The notes under the pieces: generated by a model | What the model saw: the letters and a program-made list of their open reading frames with translations, nothing else | What the model was told of the DNA's origin: nothing | Database searches by the model: none | Made by a program: the position numbers and the translations under genes | Shown: piece by piece, positions 5,803 through 7,212 of the stretch | Position numbering within the stretch: position 1 is the stretch's first letter | How the letters are laid out: every line of letters begins with the position of its first letter | Assembly: GCA_947178085.1 (NCBI GenBank) | Contig: CAMWWS010000131.1 | Span: 1 to 7,212, forward strand | Direction: 5' to 3' | DNA length: 7,212 nucleotides | From: an uncultured Lachnospiraceae bacterium | Lineage (GTDB): Bacteria; Bacillota_A; Clostridia; Lachnospirales; Lachnospiraceae

Positions 5803-7145
5803 TCATACTAATTTTAAAATATCCGATACCAAAGTTTCTGCCTTATGTGCAATGTTGAATATTTTACGGCTGTCTTCTTCCATCACTCCGGCATAAAGCA
5901 TTAATGCATCATATCGCTCCCTGAACTCTTCATCGGTAAGCGGATTCTCTGGCTCACCCTTAGGAAAATTTACCCTATCCATGTAAGTGTTGTTACCCGT
6001 TTCAACAATGACAACTGCTGCCTGAACTTCAGGAAATTCCCGGCTGATATCTTCATCCGGAATAACACGAACTTTTTTTGCAAGTTCTTGTATTATTGCA
6101 TCATTTATATAATCGCTGCTAAATTCTTGAAGGCCTGCTTTTCCATAAATAAAGCCCACAGCAGTACTATAAGGGATACTCATTTTAGCCGAATAGGATC
6201 CTAAAATATCAGTATGATCATGTCCATGTATTGCCAATTCATATGTTCTTACTATAATTGTTTTCACATCATTCGCCTTCAGTCCATACTGATTCCTAAG
6301 ATGAATAGCAGCTTCAACCGCCGGATGTGTATATCTGCAGGATGCATATAATTTAGTGTAACTTTTCATAATTGCATAAGTTCCATTCAATAATACCGGC
6401 TTTAATTCCACATCCTCTTTCCCTGTCATCATCTTAAGATAACCGCGTTTTCCTCCCAAAGGATCCGGATGTCCCTTAAATCCGGATTTCGCCAATTGAA
6501 TGCTCAGCAGAGAAAGCAACGCTGTTTTTGCTACATTATATGGTTTCAGTTCTGATCCATCGTCAAGGACTTTGAGCATCCCCGTTGCCGATACACAAGC
6601 CGTGGCAAATGCATGAAAACGCTCTTCTTCGGACAGACCTAGCATATATGCCGCCGCCAATGTAGCGCCAAGAACACCGCATGTTCCTGTAGCATGATAT
6701 CCTAAAGCCTTATGATCGGGCTGTATAGAAACAGCCATTGTATAAGAAGCTTCATATCCGATAACTGCCGCCCTAAGTACCTCTTCAATAGTATTTCCAT
6801 ATCTTTGTGCCAATGAAAGCAATAAAGAGAAAATTGGGCTTCCCAAATGTATAATTCCTGAATTGGTTCCATCATCGTAATCAAGTGCATGGCTGTTTAA
6901 TCCATTGAGAAATACTGCTTCTTTTAAAGCTAAGGTTCTTCCGGTTCCAATGACCTTAAACCTACCTTCTTCCGGTTCAGCAAAAGCATCAAATCTTTTT
7001 AGCTTTTCTTTTTGAAATTCCACTCCCGCGCAGGTCACCGCCAGATAGTCAAGAAATGATTTTCTTGCTCTTTCTATAACTTCCGTTGAAAAATCCTTTT
7101 TAGCAATTTCATTATTGATGTTAAAAATTTAATCGATTTATTCAT
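5803..7145 (-). CDS. MmgE/PrpD family protein (2-methylcitrate dehydratase / cis-aconitate decarboxylase-like), N-terminus interrupted by an apparent frameshift
   Basis: The family includes 2-methylcitrate dehydratase, cis-aconitate decarboxylase and iminodisuccinate-cleaving relatives. Numbering from a GTG at 7038, motifs are HALDYDD (50-56), IIHLGSP (His64), GYHATGTCG (113-121, His115), DGSELKPYNVAK (Lys165), CRYTHPAVEA (234-243, His238) and SAKMSIPYSTA (283-293, Tyr290); these match the His/Lys/Tyr active-site positions of the family. The GTG is not a credible start: it has no ribosome binding site, and the same frame continues upstream with the family's N-terminal helix (STEVIERARKSFLDYLAV) until a stop at 7131-7129, without ATG, GTG or TTG. 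An ATG at 7145 with AAGGTG upstream opens another frame that stops at 7074. One extra base in the five-base run at 7123-7127 would join them into about 447 residues, normal for the family. It may be a mutation, an assembly error or recoding. Confidence 0.82.
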
Positions 7146-7148
7146 CTT

Positions 7149-7154
7149 CACCTT
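7149..7154 (-). promoter_or_regulatory. Ribosome binding site for the true start of the PrpD-like gene
   Basis: AAGGTG on the minus strand, with its GG five bases before the ATG at 7145-7143. Together with the conserved N-terminal helix encoded downstream in the shifted frame, it supports 7145 as the original start. Confidence 0.5.
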
Positions 7155-7212
7155 TTGAATCACATCTTATTTTTTATACTAAATTTCCAAAGCTGATAAC
7201 ATATCATGACGC

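Noticed and set aside
5803..7038. GTG at 7038 as the real start of the PrpD-like protein
   Set aside because: There is no ribosome binding site, and the conserved N-terminal helix is encoded upstream of it in the same frame.
7173..7178. TATAAA on the minus strand upstream of the PrpD-like gene as a -10 element
   Set aside because: The best -35 at 17 bases spacing is TGTTAT, a poor match to TTGACA; the operon may equally continue from an upstream gene.
7179..7211. Possible last ten codons of an upstream gene on the minus strand, ending RHDMLSALEI at a TAG (7181-7179)
   Set aside because: The frame looks protein-like and would leave a normal 33-base gap to the ATG at 7145, but ten codons are too few to separate a gene end from chance.
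1..7212. Terminators, riboswitches, tRNA or rRNA genes, insertion sequences, CRISPR repeats
   Set aside because: Gaps are at most 57 bases between genes, with no GC-rich hairpin followed by a T run, no repeat array and no transposase-like protein in any frame.

Overview
The window is one compact, AT-rich gene cluster. Every supported gene lies on the minus strand, so transcription runs from high to low coordinates. Strong Shine-Dalgarno sequences (GGGAGGAG, AGGAGAGG, GCAGGAGAG), very short intergenic gaps, AT-rich codons and the type of the protein families suggest a low-GC Gram-positive bacterium, probably a clostridial (Lachnospiraceae-like) species. This taxonomic guess is inference.

Layout in transcription order: (1) an MmgE/PrpD-family hydro-lyase/decarboxylase (7145-5803) whose first codons are out of frame with the body; (2) an AKR7-like aldo/keto reductase (5785-4832); (3) a ThDP-dependent phosphonopyruvate decarboxylase (4830-3706), one base after the reductase; (4) a U32-peptidase-like TIM-barrel protein of unknown activity (3661-2759); (5) an HpcH/HpaI (CitE-like) C-C lyase resembling the lyase of tellurite-resistance (ter) clusters (2701-1553); (6) the beta part (1514-1002) and (7) the alpha part (1012-149) of a split class-I fumarase/tartrate-dehydratase-like Fe-S hydro-lyase, in the unusual order beta then alpha; (8) the first 43 codons of a membrane protein that looks like an ABC exporter (130 to the window edge). 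The largest gap is 57 bases, and no terminator, RNA gene, mobile element or CRISPR was seen. Both ends of the operon probably lie outside the window.

Together the genes look like an uncharacterised small-molecule pathway: an alpha-keto-acid decarboxylase making an aldehyde, an aldehyde reductase, a carbon-carbon lyase/aldolase, two unrelated hydro-lyases, a TIM-barrel enzyme of unknown role, and then an exporter. The decarboxylase is the most specific clue and points to phosphonate (C-P) biosynthesis through phosphonoacetaldehyde. However, PEP mutase, the enzyme that must make phosphonopyruvate, is not in the window, so either it lies in the flanks or the decarboxylase has another substrate. 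The two hydro-lyases and the CitE-like enzyme suggest that a hydroxylated or unsaturated polycarboxylate is also built or broken. I do not recognise this combination as a described pathway.
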